IMG/VR virus record: IMGVR_UViG_3300028920_000149
Span: 1-39,258 of that record
Length of the DNA: 39,258 nucleotides
Direction: 5' to 3' (one strand)
Source: a virus
Shown here: in pieces, positions 1 through 6,061 of the stretch
Numbering within the stretch: the first letter of the stretch is position 1
Layout: each line of letters begins with the position of its first letter
Notes under the pieces: generated by a model
What the model was told of the DNA's origin: nothing
The model's database searches: none
The model's input: the letters and a program-made list of their open reading frames with translations, nothing else
Made by a program: the position numbers and the translations under genes

Positions 1-243
1 ACTTATACCTGCCTCACAATCGAACTCATACTCATCTATTGACCCGAAAAAATCTGCTATACTGAAATCATTTTTGCCAAAATTACCTGTAGACCGATGA
101 TGCCGTATACTCGTATCCACTAAATGAGCTACCACATCAGCATCATCAATATGTAACGTTATTGTCGTTTCCCCTCTGCACCACCTCCCAAACGGACCGA
201 AGTAATGATTGTTAAATTCTACATTGGCTACAGCAAAGTACAT
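1..243 (-). CDS. Hypothetical protein, 3' end cut by window edge
   Basis: An open frame of 81 codons starts at ATG 243 and runs off the left edge without a stop. The product starts MYFAVANVEF and contains a short NDFSIADFF stretch near residue 60, which loosely recalls the MNNFSI motif of the array near 16-17 kb. An AGGTAGGG sequence sits just before the ATG, and the gene directly follows the stop of the upstream gene. I do not recognise a family. Confidence 0.65.
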   Translation of the reverse strand, partial: MYFAVANVEFNNHYFGPFGRWCRGETTITLHIDDADVVAHLVDTSIRHHRSTGNFGKNDFSIADFFGSIDEYEFDCEAGIS

Positions 244-246
244 ACC

Positions 247-603
247 CTACCTGTATCTCATTAGAATATTATACTCTTTTGGTACTACTTTCCCATCAAC
301 ATCCCCGTACTTTGGCCTATATGAAATTGCAGTATACCAGTATAAAGGTATCCTTGTTACTGAGAAACTATTATACACTGGAAACCCCGCAAGATACAAA
401 GCAGCTTTTTCAATTTCTTCAGTATCCAAACTGCGTACATGCACCCCAACACTCCTAAACTCACCAGATTTTACATGCCATCCAACACCTGTCCAGATAA
501 TAGCATCCTTTATAGGTTTTATCTCTACCTTAATATGCTTTGGGTCCACATATCTAAGGTTTAGCACATCTGCAAGCTTGTACATAAACTGATCTATTGT
601 CAT
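247..603 (-). CDS. Hypothetical protein, 118 aa
   Basis: The start is set at ATG 603, whose ATGA overlaps the TGA stop of the preceding gene; a GTG at 615 would add four residues but is less attractive. The protein is mixed alpha/beta in composition, with no cysteine motif, signal peptide or membrane segment visible. The tight overlap suggests translational coupling with the zinc-ribbon-like gene before it. No family recognised. Confidence 0.65.
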   Translation of the reverse strand: MTIDQFMYKLADVLNLRYVDPKHIKVEIKPIKDAIIWTGVGWHVKSGEFRSVGVHVRSLDTEEIEKAALYLAGFPVYNSFSVTRIPLYWYTAISYRPKYGDVDGKVVPKEYNILMRYR

Positions 604-998
604 AAGTATGGACACTTATTATATACATACTTACCAGAAAATACCGGGCTCATGTAATTTACCCCATCTATCTCCCGAAAAAAGAGATGCTTGTCTGCTC
701 TCACGTAACACCCCCTATACTCCCTACCGGATACTCTCGGATTAACTGAATACACCTTATCTTGTATCATAACTACCGTTGGAGGATTCTTTATACACTC
801 AACACAATCCCAACTAATAGAATCCCTACTATGGTACTCCGAATATTCACATTTTCTAGCATATCTACAGGTACAACAATTACCTATACTGCTCTCATAA
901 TTTTTGCAGTTATAACAATAATCTAACAAGAACGGGTGGTAGCTACCATTATAATACCCGCATTCAGGACACAGGTTCAGTGTGAAAAGATTATTCAT
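600..998 (-). CDS. Cys-rich zinc-ribbon-like protein, 132 aa
   Basis: The N-terminal half carries CPECG (about residue 10), CYNC, CCTC and CVEC pairs, enough to bind two or more zinc ions, so a zinc-ribbon or treble-clef fold is likely. The C-terminal half is not recognisable. Its ATG overlaps the TGA of the upstream gene (TGATG). Many small zinc ribbons are scattered through this window and this is one of the larger ones. Function unknown; nucleic-acid or protein binding is only inferred. Confidence 0.65.
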   Translation of the reverse strand: MNNLFTLNLCPECGYYNGSYHPFLLDYCYNCKNYESSIGNCCTCRYARKCEYSEYHSRDSISWDCVECIKNPPTVVMIQDKVYSVNPRVSGREYRGCYVRADKHLFFREIDGVNYMSPVFSGKYVYNKCPYL

Positions 999-1489
999 CA
1001 GTTATCAAACCAAAACACTATCCGAACTTCATCCGGATCACCAAAGGTATTCAGTACTGGCATAACTTCTGATATAAATGTACCTACATCTGAATAGTCA
1101 TACTTATCCCAATCAACAGAATTCAATTCTGCTAACGTAAAATAGCTATGGCTATGTCCATCTCCAACCCAATAGTCAATCTCAGCTTGGATACCTACAG
1201 ACACACCATCTGGTACACCTTTTGGGACTGATATTGGCTCCCTATAGAACTCCCCACCCCTTTTTTCATTCCTCACATCAGCAAGAATAGAGAAAAAATT
1301 GTAATTGCTATATACGTAGGGTCCATGTACCCTAATGCTGTTTAACGAATCATCCCACTGACATAGGGTTATATTGTTAAACCTAGTATATCTATTGTCC
1401 CAGTGATAGGGGTCAGGGAACTGGTTCTTTATCATTTCCCACTTATTCCCCACCTTTCGCTCAACGTACATGTGTATATCACAGCCCAA
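998..1489 (-). CDS. GCDIH-type conserved phage protein, 163 aa
   Basis: I place the start at TTG 1489, preceded by AGGAGAG four bases upstream, giving an N terminus reading MGCDIHMYVE. This MGCDIH-x-x-VE beginning is shared by a family of phage and bacterial proteins of unknown function, recalled from general knowledge rather than searched. A longer frame back to 1558 would read through the 3' end of the tmRNA gene and is rejected. The middle contains a GDGHSHSYFTLAEL segment, possibly metal binding. The gene lies immediately downstream of the tmRNA and could share its transcript. Confidence 0.75.
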   Translation of the reverse strand: MGCDIHMYVERKVGNKWEMIKNQFPDPYHWDNRYTRFNNITLCQWDDSLNSIRVHGPYVYSNYNFFSILADVRNEKRGGEFYREPISVPKGVPDGVSVGIQAEIDYWVGDGHSHSYFTLAELNSVDWDKYDYSDVGTFISEVMPVLNTFGDPDEVRIVFWFDN

Positions 1490-1507
1490 TTTTCTCTCCT
1501 CTTGTAA

Positions 1508-1857
1508 TGGAGGTGGGGGGAATCGAACCCCCGTCCAGTAGCACATCTGCAATGGCATCTACGGTCATAGTCAGCACATTTAGTTGTCACCCTTTCTCGT
1601 CTCCGCACTGACAGGATACTTAGGGGTCACCCGCATGTTAGTGCAATCCCTCCGTCCACACGAGAAGTCCAAAAGGGACCGGCCTGATGCTTTCGTCCCT
1701 ATCCCCTATCAGACATCAGAGTAGGAACGTGACTGCTCTAAGCAGCCATTTTGTATTGGCTTTTGCCAGTTATTGTTTTGCAGGGTTTTACGAGGCCACC
1801 TGCAACCTCGAATCGCAACCAGAACTTCAAGAGCCCTGTCGATACCTTAACACCCCC
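1508..1857 (-). ncRNA. ssrA: Transfer-messenger RNA (tmRNA)
   Basis: tmRNA rescues stalled ribosomes by acting first as alanine tRNA and then as a short message. The 5' end GGGGGTG (1857-1851) pairs with the 3' CACCTCC ending at 1509, with a G-U at the third pair, the alanine identity element. The 5' half has the typical GGTATCGACAGGG, and the 3' end has a T-arm GGGGG-TTCGATT-CCCCC. The 3' CCA is not encoded. The internal message reads GGC at 1767 through TAG at 1738, giving the tag GKSQYKMAA, whose end -MAA resembles the usual -LAA/-VAA degradation tags. At 350 nt the size is normal. It lies between a strong promoter/tRNA-like gene and the GCDIH gene. No smpB is visible in the window. Confidence 0.93.
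1738..1767 (-). other. tmRNA tag reading frame (GKSQYKMAA-stop)
   Basis: Ten codons inside the tmRNA, GGC to TAG, encode GKSQYKMAA. The Gly resume codon followed by Lys resembles the GKT-type beginning of Bacillus-like tags, while the C-terminal Ala-Ala suits ClpXP/ClpAP recognition. The resume codon is inferred from this similarity; a GCA a few codons upstream is out of frame with this stop and meets a TAA at once. Confidence 0.75.
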
Positions 1858-1870
1858 ATTTTCAAAGAAC
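1854..1870 (-). repeat. 17-nt leader repeat, copy at the tmRNA 5' end
   Basis: GTTCTTTGAAAATGGGG on the minus strand precedes and overlaps the tmRNA 5' end by four Gs. An identical copy lies at 2025-2041 before the tRNA-like RNA. It may be a shared processing signal or the trace of a duplication. Confidence 0.8.
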
Positions 1871-1874
1871 CAAA

Positions 1875-2027
1875 GGGATGAGGCAGGGATTCGCACCCTG
1901 CATAACTGGGTAACGGTGCGGGGGCCAATCCGCCCTGAGGCTTACAGACGTTATCCTGATAGCCATCCGTAGGGGTGTTCCCAGTCTACCCCGACTCGTA
2001 GCGTCTACCTATTCCGCCACTCATCCC
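1875..2027 (-). tRNA. tRNA-like RNA with interrupted anticodon region (Leu/Ser-like 5' half)
   Basis: The 5' half carries TGGCGGAATAGGTAGACGC, a near-textbook D-arm of a tRNA-Leu. The 3' end has a T-arm GCAGGG-TGCGAAT-CCCTGC. GGGATGAG at 2027-2020 pairs with CTCATCCC at 1882-1875 as an acceptor stem. Between D-arm and T-arm lie roughly 100 nt rather than about 30-40, and I cannot fold a normal anticodon arm from the flanks. No CCA is encoded. It could be a tRNA with an insertion or small intron, a decayed tRNA, or a tRNA-like RNA with another role. It shares an identical 5' leader with the tmRNA. Confidence 0.45.
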
Positions 2028-2041
2028 CATTTTCAAAGAAC
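2025..2041 (-). repeat. 17-nt leader repeat, copy at the tRNA-like 5' end
   Basis: This is the second identical copy of GTTCTTTGAAAATGGGG, positioned relative to the tRNA-like RNA as the first copy is to the tmRNA. Confidence 0.8.
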
Positions 2042-2079
2042 ATAAACGCTGACTGATTATTCCAGATCAGACCTTACTT

Positions 2080-2109
2080 ATTATAACACCCTTTTTGCCG
2101 TCTTGTAAA
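2080..2109 (-). promoter_or_regulatory. Sigma70-type promoter for the tRNA-like/tmRNA genes
   Basis: On the minus strand, TTTACA (2109-2104) is separated by 18 nt from a perfect TATAAT (2085-2080). Transcription would start near 2073, about 45 nt before the tRNA-like gene. The element overlaps the 3' end of the preceding coding gene. It matches the 18-nt spacing of the three other promoters called here. Confidence 0.75.
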
Positions 2110-2299
2110 ATTCTTTCTCCTCCTCCTGTATTACCTCAGCAATAAACATATCCCAAGATGTACTGTCAAGAGCCTCCCTCTCGGATAAAACCTCTCCACT
2201 CTGTCTATACCAGTACCTTGTATATTCTTTTGTTGCCCTTATGGTAAATTCATTGTGGTATCGTGCCCTTAATAGGTTCCCGCTTATAGGCCACTTCAT
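2081..2299 (-). CDS. Small protein of the N-x-F-T family, 72 aa
   Basis: The start is set at ATG 2299, overlapping the TGA stop of the preceding 51-codon gene (ATGA), rather than the longer frame to 2320. The N-terminal half contains NEFTIRATKEYTRYW, matching NFFTVRYTEDYHYLY in its neighbour and NYFTIYLTRAYWSLW at 3.6 kb. The C-terminal half is acidic and helical (FIAEVIQEEEKEF). A promoter for the downstream RNA genes lies within its last codons. Function unknown. Confidence 0.6.
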   Translation of the reverse strand: MKWPISGNLLRARYHNEFTIRATKEYTRYWYRQSGEVLSEREALDSTSWDMFIAEVIQEEEKEFYKTAKRVL

Positions 2300-2451
2300 T
2301 TTATTCTCTCGCCCTTCCATGTACCCAAATCATACTTTCTATTCCAGTTCTCCACAAACCTAGCAAACCAAGCATCATACAAGTAATGGTAGTCCTCAGT
2401 ATACCTTACGGTAAAGAAGTTTCCCCTACAACCATATACCTTTGGTTTCAT
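2296..2451 (-). CDS. Small protein of the N-x-F-T family, 51 aa
   Basis: A short gene from ATG 2451 (preceded by GAGGACTGAGGG) to a TGA that overlaps the next ATG. The product begins MKPKVYGCRG and carries NFFTVRYTEDYHYLYDAWF. The same N-[FEY]-F-T-[IV]-x-x-T-x-x-Y pattern is found in the next gene and at 3554-3715, which supports that it is translated. Aromatic-rich; no fold assigned. Confidence 0.55.
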   Translation of the reverse strand: MKPKVYGCRGNFFTVRYTEDYHYLYDAWFARFVENWNRKYDLGTWKGERIK

Positions 2452-2474
2452 CCCTCAGTCCTCTACCCCCATAT

Positions 2475-2675
2475 CTACTTCCAACCTTTACCGTCACTGT
2501 ACTGAATATCTTCTTCAGACAATCCATGACCTCTAGGCCATCTTATGCCTATCATCTGTCCTTCAGAGAAATAAATATAGATATAATCCCCCACCTCAGG
2601 AAATTCTGATATCGATATCTCAATCGATCTGATATTACTATCACCTATATCCTTTACCATATCTTTCAGTTCCAT
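2475..2675 (-). CDS. Hypothetical protein, 66 aa
   Basis: The product begins MELKDMVKDIG and is acidic, with a central beta-rich stretch (VGDYIYIYFSEGQMIGIRW). There is no cysteine pair or membrane segment. It is separated by only about 12 bases from the coiled-coil gene upstream, so it is likely cotranscribed. No family recognised. Confidence 0.6.
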   Translation of the reverse strand: MELKDMVKDIGDSNIRSIEISISEFPEVGDYIYIYFSEGQMIGIRWPRGHGLSEEDIQYSDGKGWK

Positions 2676-2687
2676 TAATCTATATCC

Positions 2688-3026
2688 TCATTTCTTAGAA
2701 ATCTTCACCCTATCGGTCTCTGAGGTAAGCTCCTTTTCCTTCCGCTTCATAGCCTTACGATCCTCTTTCTCCAACCGGTCATATGCATCCTCATAGAGTG
2801 CTTTCCACTTGGTTGATTTCTGAGTATACTCTGTTACAATGACCTCTTGGTTGTTCTCAAGGATAAGTGGAGTCTTCCTCTCCCGCATTACCTCAACCAA
2901 CTCATCCTTTGCCTCATCCAACTCTCGCTTAAGTGCATCCACCTGCTCCTTAAGCTCAAAGTACCTTACCGCTTTTGCATCTGCACCGTTCTTAGTCATC
3001 ATATCTCTTTCAAATAAAGTGACCAT
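2688..3026 (-). CDS. Coiled-coil protein, about 112 aa
   Basis: Heptad-like charged helix from about residue 15 to 45 (FELKEQVDALKRELDEAKDE) and a basic C-terminal tail. The start is uncertain: ATG 3026 overlaps the upstream gene by 17 bases, while ATG 3002 follows GAAAGAGAT without overlap. Coiled-coil content and small size suggest a structural or adaptor role, but nothing specific can be assigned. Confidence 0.6.
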   Translation of the reverse strand: MVTLFERDMMTKNGADAKAVRYFELKEQVDALKRELDEAKDELVEVMRERKTPLILENNQEVIVTEYTQKSTKWKALYEDAYDRLEKEDRKAMKRKEKELTSETDRVKISKK

Positions 3027-3216
3027 CAGTCCTACTTGCAAGTACCTCAGTCAATGCCCTTACCTCAGAATTGGGGCTACCATCCTGATGCACAGTATAA
3101 TCACCCCGCCTTAGAATGCACAGCAGTGCCTTCATTATTAACTGCTCATTACTAAGCTTCTCAAACCCCTCCATCTCTTCTTCAATCCGTTTATTAATGG
3201 CCTCTAAGTCAATCAT
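3010..3216 (-). CDS. Hypothetical helical protein, 68 aa
   Basis: ATG 3216 follows GAGGAGAGA and overlaps the TGA of the upstream gene. The N terminus MIDLEAINKRIEEEMEGF is an amphipathic helix that faintly resembles the LID-motif N termini between 7.6 and 12.1 kb. The C-terminal half has no recognisable motif. Confidence 0.6.
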   Translation of the reverse strand: MIDLEAINKRIEEEMEGFEKLSNEQLIMKALLCILRRGDYTVHQDGSPNSEVRALTEVLASRTDGHFI

Positions 3217-3560
3217 TCTCTCTCCTCGTGAATGTCTTTAAGATTATCCCACATCTCCCCGAATAAACTAGTTATCCGTTTCTTCTCCTTTGGTTCCTTA
3301 AACGGGGTTGAATATGCCCACCATTCAGCCCCGTCATACTCACCCCTCCACATCTTTGTACCGTCCTCAAAAACAACAATAAAGTCTGTAGCAACCTTAG
3401 CCGCACCATATCCAGCGTCATACTCAACATTGGCTAAACGGGTAAACTCTTTCCACGTACAACTGTACCCAGACTCCTCAGAACCCATAAAAACAATATC
3501 AGATATTTTATGTCCAGAGTTCCTTATACATCTCTTTGTTTCTTCTAACAAATTCACCAC
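3213..3560 (-). CDS. Conserved phage-type hypothetical protein, 115 aa
   Basis: GTG start at 3560, overlapping the stop of the 53-residue gene upstream; GAGAGGGAGAG provides a ribosome site. The product has a central beta-rich region (DFIVVFEDGTKMWRGEYDG) followed by EWWAYSTPF. This type of small protein occurs in phage accessory regions, but I cannot name a family. Confidence 0.6.
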   Translation of the reverse strand: MVNLLEETKRCIRNSGHKISDIVFMGSEESGYSCTWKEFTRLANVEYDAGYGAAKVATDFIVVFEDGTKMWRGEYDGAEWWAYSTPFKEPKEKKRITSLFGEMWDNLKDIHEERE

Positions 3561-3715
3561 CGCTTCTCTCCCTCTCCAAATATGTCACCCTGTGACCAAG
3601 GCGTAAAAAGTTTTGTTCTCCATAAACTCCAATATGCTCTAGTAAGATATATCGTAAAATAGTTATTGCTACACCAACAAACAGGTACCCTTATCCTTGA
3701 ACCCCAAGGTTTCAT
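3554..3715 (-). CDS. Small protein of the N-x-F-T family, 53 aa
   Basis: ATG 3715 to TGA 3554, filling what would otherwise be an unexplained gap. The product starts MKPWGSRIRV and contains NYFTIYLTRAYWSLWRTKLF, matching the two paralogues at 2081-2451. Its stop overlaps the next gene's GTG start. Aromatic and basic, with a Cys-x-Cys near residue 14. Function unknown. Confidence 0.5.
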   Translation of the reverse strand: MKPWGSRIRVPVCWCSNNYFTIYLTRAYWSLWRTKLFTPWSQGDIFGEGEKRW

Positions 3716-3719
3716 TTTA

Positions 3720-3953
3720 TCATGCCTGCTTTATAACAAAATCCATAATCCTCTCCCCCCGGTCTAAGTCTAGAATATCACGTAGTTCCTCGTGTAGTAA
3801 CTCCCAATAGGTAGAATCATCAATAGGCTTTTTAACCCTCATTGTAAAGGATACCTCAACAACTTCAAACTTTTCCATAACAGATACCGCATCCCCACTA
3901 AAAATAACAGTACCTTTCTTCCTATCCACCCCCTTAGCTTTCTTCTTACCCAT
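3720..3953 (-). CDS. Hypothetical protein, 77 aa
   Basis: Starts MGKKKAKG after an AAAGGA site. The basic N terminus is followed by a predicted beta-strand region (KFEVVEVSFTMRVKKP) and a C-terminal acidic helix. It lies two bases from the upstream gene's stop. No family recognised. Confidence 0.6.
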   Translation of the reverse strand: MGKKKAKGVDRKKGTVIFSGDAVSVMEKFEVVEVSFTMRVKKPIDDSTYWELLHEELRDILDLDRGERIMDFVIKQA

Positions 3954-3955
3954 AA

Positions 3956-4294
3956 CTACATCCTTTCATTGATTTCATCTTCTGTCCATTCGAACATCCG
4001 CTTACCGTCTACTTCAAGGCATAGGAAACCCATAGGCCCACTGGACCAAGGCTCTGCCTGCAATACCACTTTTACTACCCCACCATTTTTCATATTGTAG
4101 ATACTAAGGAAGGGACCATCCCCCATAAAACAATCAACCTGCTCATGATCCACCAAATCCCACACTTCTTTGGTGTCTACATGTCCACACTTTGAACAAG
4201 TATGCTCAGGGACAGGTACCCTTGCTACATTCTCGTCCAACCACTTTTCTGCCCCCTCCTTCAGGCCTACATGTTGATAGCATCTAATACCCAT
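3956..4294 (-). CDS. Zinc-motif hypothetical protein, 112 aa
   Basis: ATG 4294 follows AAAGGACGTAGAC. A CSKCG at about residue 33, with HTC just before it and a later DHEQVDC, may form a zinc site. The C-terminal half reads like a small beta sandwich (GFLCLEVDGKRMFEW). It belongs to the run of small zinc-binding proteins in this region; function unknown. Confidence 0.6.
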   Translation of the reverse strand: MGIRCYQHVGLKEGAEKWLDENVARVPVPEHTCSKCGHVDTKEVWDLVDHEQVDCFMGDGPFLSIYNMKNGGVVKVVLQAEPWSSGPMGFLCLEVDGKRMFEWTEDEINERM

Positions 4295-4296
4295 GT

Positions 4297-4539
4297 CTAC
4301 GTCCTTTCTACTGTCTCATGAATCTCACCACATTTAGTACATTTTAGTATGCAGATATAGGTACCTACTGAACTCATGTTACCTTTATAGCTCCTAAGAC
4401 CCTTACCAGCCAACCGCTCAAGGTCTGATTCAATAAACCTCTCCGTCACCATCTCCCACTCATGTACGCACTTCTTCTTTGGTATCAATATTACTATTGC
4501 AGCTACTAAGACTATGACTGAGACTACTGCACCCCACAT
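4297..4539 (-). CDS. Membrane-anchored zinc-motif protein, 80 aa
   Basis: The N terminus has a single hydrophobic segment (about residues 2-20, VVSVIVLVAAIVILI) followed by basic residues, so the rest probably faces the cytoplasm. CVHEWE near residue 24 and CTKCGEIH near residue 70 make a C-x-H...C-x-x-C zinc-ribbon pattern common in small phage proteins. GGAGG precedes the ATG. Function unknown. Confidence 0.65.
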   Translation of the reverse strand: MWGAVVSVIVLVAAIVILIPKKKCVHEWEMVTERFIESDLERLAGKGLRSYKGNMSSVGTYICILKCTKCGEIHETVERT

Positions 4540-4980
4540 TTAATTATCCTCCAATTTGATCTTGCACTTTTTACACTTCTTTACATGGTATTTCATCTTA
4601 CGTGCACTGTGCCTCTCACCACATTTTGGGCACACAAGAAAACCACCCGTTCTCTGATATCGGCCTCTTAGATTCGCCATCATTCTCTCTCCCTTCTTGA
4701 GTCCATCAAGGAATATGCGGGTTTTTTCTCTCCATGCCGCCAAGTCAACGGAGTTGTGGTGTCCCTCAAATGCTTCCGTCAACAAATCCACGGCCTTGTC
4801 TCGCTCCTCCTCCTCAATCTCAAGCCTGTCACAGCTATTGCAACACTCCTCTAACATCTCGACCTCTGTATTCAGCCGCTCCACCTCCTCCCGCAGTGCG
4901 TCTCGCTCGGCCTCGAGTTCGCCAACACACATGCCGCATACCCACTGCTTCTTCATGCCGTGCTTGCAGACTTCCATCAT
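4540..4980 (-). CDS. Coiled-coil protein with C-terminal zinc finger, 146 aa (cassette gene)
   Basis: Starts MMEVCKHG directly behind an SDGE element (4985-5003). A Cys-containing N terminus is followed by a coiled coil (about residues 20-65), then FLDGLKKGE near residue 95, and a C-terminal CPKCGERHSARKMKYHVKKC zinc finger. The DNA for IFLDGL (gagtccatcaaggaat) is identical to that in the gene at 6055-6420, where the protein ends soon after. This copy instead continues into the zinc finger, so it looks like a fusion of two modules. The region is GC-richer than its surroundings. Confidence 0.65.
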   Translation of the reverse strand: MMEVCKHGMKKQWVCGMCVGELEAERDALREEVERLNTEVEMLEECCNSCDRLEIEEEERDKAVDLLTEAFEGHHNSVDLAAWREKTRIFLDGLKKGERMMANLRGRYQRTGGFLVCPKCGERHSARKMKYHVKKCKKCKIKLEDN

Positions 4981-5288
4981 TCGCCCTCCCCGTCAGATTT
5001 GGCCGCACGGTAAAACGCAGGAGCCGTGGCCTCCTCGTATACGGCCCACGCAGGAGCCGTGGCCTCCTCGTATACGGCCCACGCAGGAGCCTCGGCCTCC
5101 ATGTATGCGGCCCTCGCAGGAGCGGACAGGATGTGTCCTACCGCCCAGTTCAGGTCAAGGCCAAGTTCGACCGCTCTGCGGCACGCCTTCAGCGTCACGC
5201 GGCAGCCTTGAGGCCATTCCTTCTCAAATATCTCCACTTGCTCCTTGCACGCCTTGAGCTTGCGCAGCTTCTTTGCTGTTATCTTCAT
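4977..5288 (-). CDS. Repeat-containing cassette protein, 103 aa, SDGE tail
   Basis: The N-terminal half (about residues 1-60) reads LRKLKACKEQVEIFEKEW...GLDLNWAVGHIL, a pattern seen in small phage proteins of unknown function. The C-terminal half consists of three 11-residue repeats of APAWAVYEEAT type encoded by tandem 33-bp units. The protein ends AKSDGEGE, encoded by the conserved element that also supplies the ribosome site for the next gene. Higher GC than the phage core suggests transfer or recent cassette exchange. Confidence 0.65.
   Translation of the reverse strand: MKITAKKLRKLKACKEQVEIFEKEWPQGCRVTLKACRRAVELGLDLNWAVGHILSAPARAAYMEAEAPAWAVYEEATAPAWAVYEEATAPAFYRAAKSDGEGE
4985..5003 (-). 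repeat. SDGE element, copy A
   Basis: The plus-strand sequence CCTCCCCGTCAGATTTGGC is exact in copies A, B and C. On the coding strand it encodes A-K-S-D-G-E at the end of one gene and provides GGGGAGG as the ribosome site of the next, starting at 4980. Confidence 0.9.
5017..5115 (-). repeat. Three tandem 33-bp repeats
   Basis: Units 5017-5049 and 5050-5082 are identical; 5083-5115 differs at a few positions. The 33-bp length preserves the reading frame, giving 11-residue repeats. Such units can expand or contract by slippage without a frameshift. Confidence 0.9.
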
Positions 5289-5289
5289 C

Positions 5290-5748
5290 CTATTCCTCCC
5301 CGTCAGATTTGGCAGCTTGAATTGCTCTATGCGCCTCTCCCAATCGGGCTGCTACAACTTGCCAGCGAGTACCCTCGGGCATCTCGGCGTTTGCCTTTGT
5401 GTCCAGTATCGCTTTGTCGGCCTTCTCCAACGCCTCCTCCAGCTCCTTGATGCGCTCCCGCAGTGCGTCCTGTTCGCCCTGCGCCAACTTGACCGCAGTG
5501 TATAGCCCGTCATTTTGCTCCCGCAGTGCGTCCTCGATGGGCCGGGTGCGGCCATTCCAGTGTTCAATCAGCATCTTTTCTTTGTCTAAGCCGTATTCTG
5601 CCGTTTCCTCAAACGGGCAATCATCTTCGTACCAGCCCTCGTCTTGTTCATCACCGTCTGCGTGCATAACGTGGACATGTTGCATAACCTTGTTACGATA
5701 TAGGGCTACCTTGCCCCCACAAAACGGACACGGTTTCAGGTCACTCAT
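5290..5748 (-). CDS. Lar-like zinc ribbon fused to a coiled coil, 152 aa, SDGE tail
   Basis: The N terminus MSDLKPCPFCGGKVAL, with a later C and IEHWNGR near residue 62, matches the Lar restriction-alleviation zinc-ribbon family (LKPCPFCGG...AIEAWNRR). These proteins are linked to reducing type I restriction, though many phage copies are untested. From about residue 75 to 115 a coiled coil (ALRERIKELEEALEKADKAI) follows. The protein ends AAKSDGEE. The coiled-coil DNA is shared with two other cassette genes. Restriction alleviation is a family-level inference only. Confidence 0.65.
   Translation of the reverse strand: MSDLKPCPFCGGKVALYRNKVMQHVHVMHADGDEQDEGWYEDDCPFEETAEYGLDKEKMLIEHWNGRTRPIEDALREQNDGLYTAVKLAQGEQDALRERIKELEEALEKADKAILDTKANAEMPEGTRWQVVAARLGEAHRAIQAAKSDGEE
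5295..5313 (-). repeat. SDGE element, copy B
   Basis: Exact CCTCCCCGTCAGATTTGGC on the plus strand. It ends the Lar-like gene and supplies the ribosome site for the start at 5288. Confidence 0.9.
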
Positions 5749-6061
5749 CTTTTGCCTCCCCGTCAGATTTGGCTACATTCCGTATCACTGTAAGCAAATC
5801 GGTTAGACCGTCTGAGCAGGACATTTTTTTGTATGTGCGAATGATAACATCCAAGTCTTTGCACCGCTCCTCCAGCTCCTTGATGCGCTCTACCTGCTCA
5901 TCTGATATTGCCCTCGCATCAAGTGCAAGCCGCAATGCCTTCGTGTAGTCTGCCTTCAGCCGCTCGTTCTCGTCGCTCAACAGCTCCACGCAGTTACAGT
6001 TTCCGTCCGTGTACTTGACCGCGTTGCACTCATTCAAATGCAGTTTGTCGTCTATCACCAT
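5741..6061 (-). CDS. Coiled-coil cassette protein, 106 aa, SDGE tail
   Basis: A short Cys-containing N terminus (NECNAVKYTDGNCNC) precedes a long coiled coil (about residues 25-75), including VERIKELEERCKDLD, whose DNA matches the coiled-coil part of the neighbouring Lar-like gene. It ends VAKSDGEAKDE. It starts at ATG 6061 behind SDGE copy D and overlaps the next gene by eight bases. No enzymatic motif is visible. Confidence 0.65.
   Translation of the reverse strand: MVIDDKLHLNECNAVKYTDGNCNCVELLSDENERLKADYTKALRLALDARAISDEQVERIKELEERCKDLDVIIRTYKKMSCSDGLTDLLTVIRNVAKSDGEAKDE
5755..5773 (-). repeat. SDGE element, copy C
   Basis: Exact CCTCCCCGTCAGATTTGGC on the plus strand, at the end of the 106-residue gene and just before the start at 5748. 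Confidence 0.9.

Noticed and set aside
209-592. Plus-strand open frames throughout the window
   Set aside because: Each lies opposite a better-supported minus-strand gene, lacks a sensible ribosome site and reads as low-quality protein. No plus-strand gene has recognisable motifs.
1490-1558. N-terminal extension of the GCDIH gene to 1558
   Set aside because: It would translate through the 3' end of the tmRNA; the TTG at 1489 has a strong ribosome site and gives the family N terminus.
1875-2027. Selenocysteine tRNA
   Set aside because: The long acceptor plus T-stem suggested it, but the D-arm is Leu-like and no TCA anticodon arm can be formed.
1875-2027. Group I intron in the tRNA-like gene
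   Set aside because: The insertion of about 100 nt is far too short, and the usual conserved core pairings are not visible.
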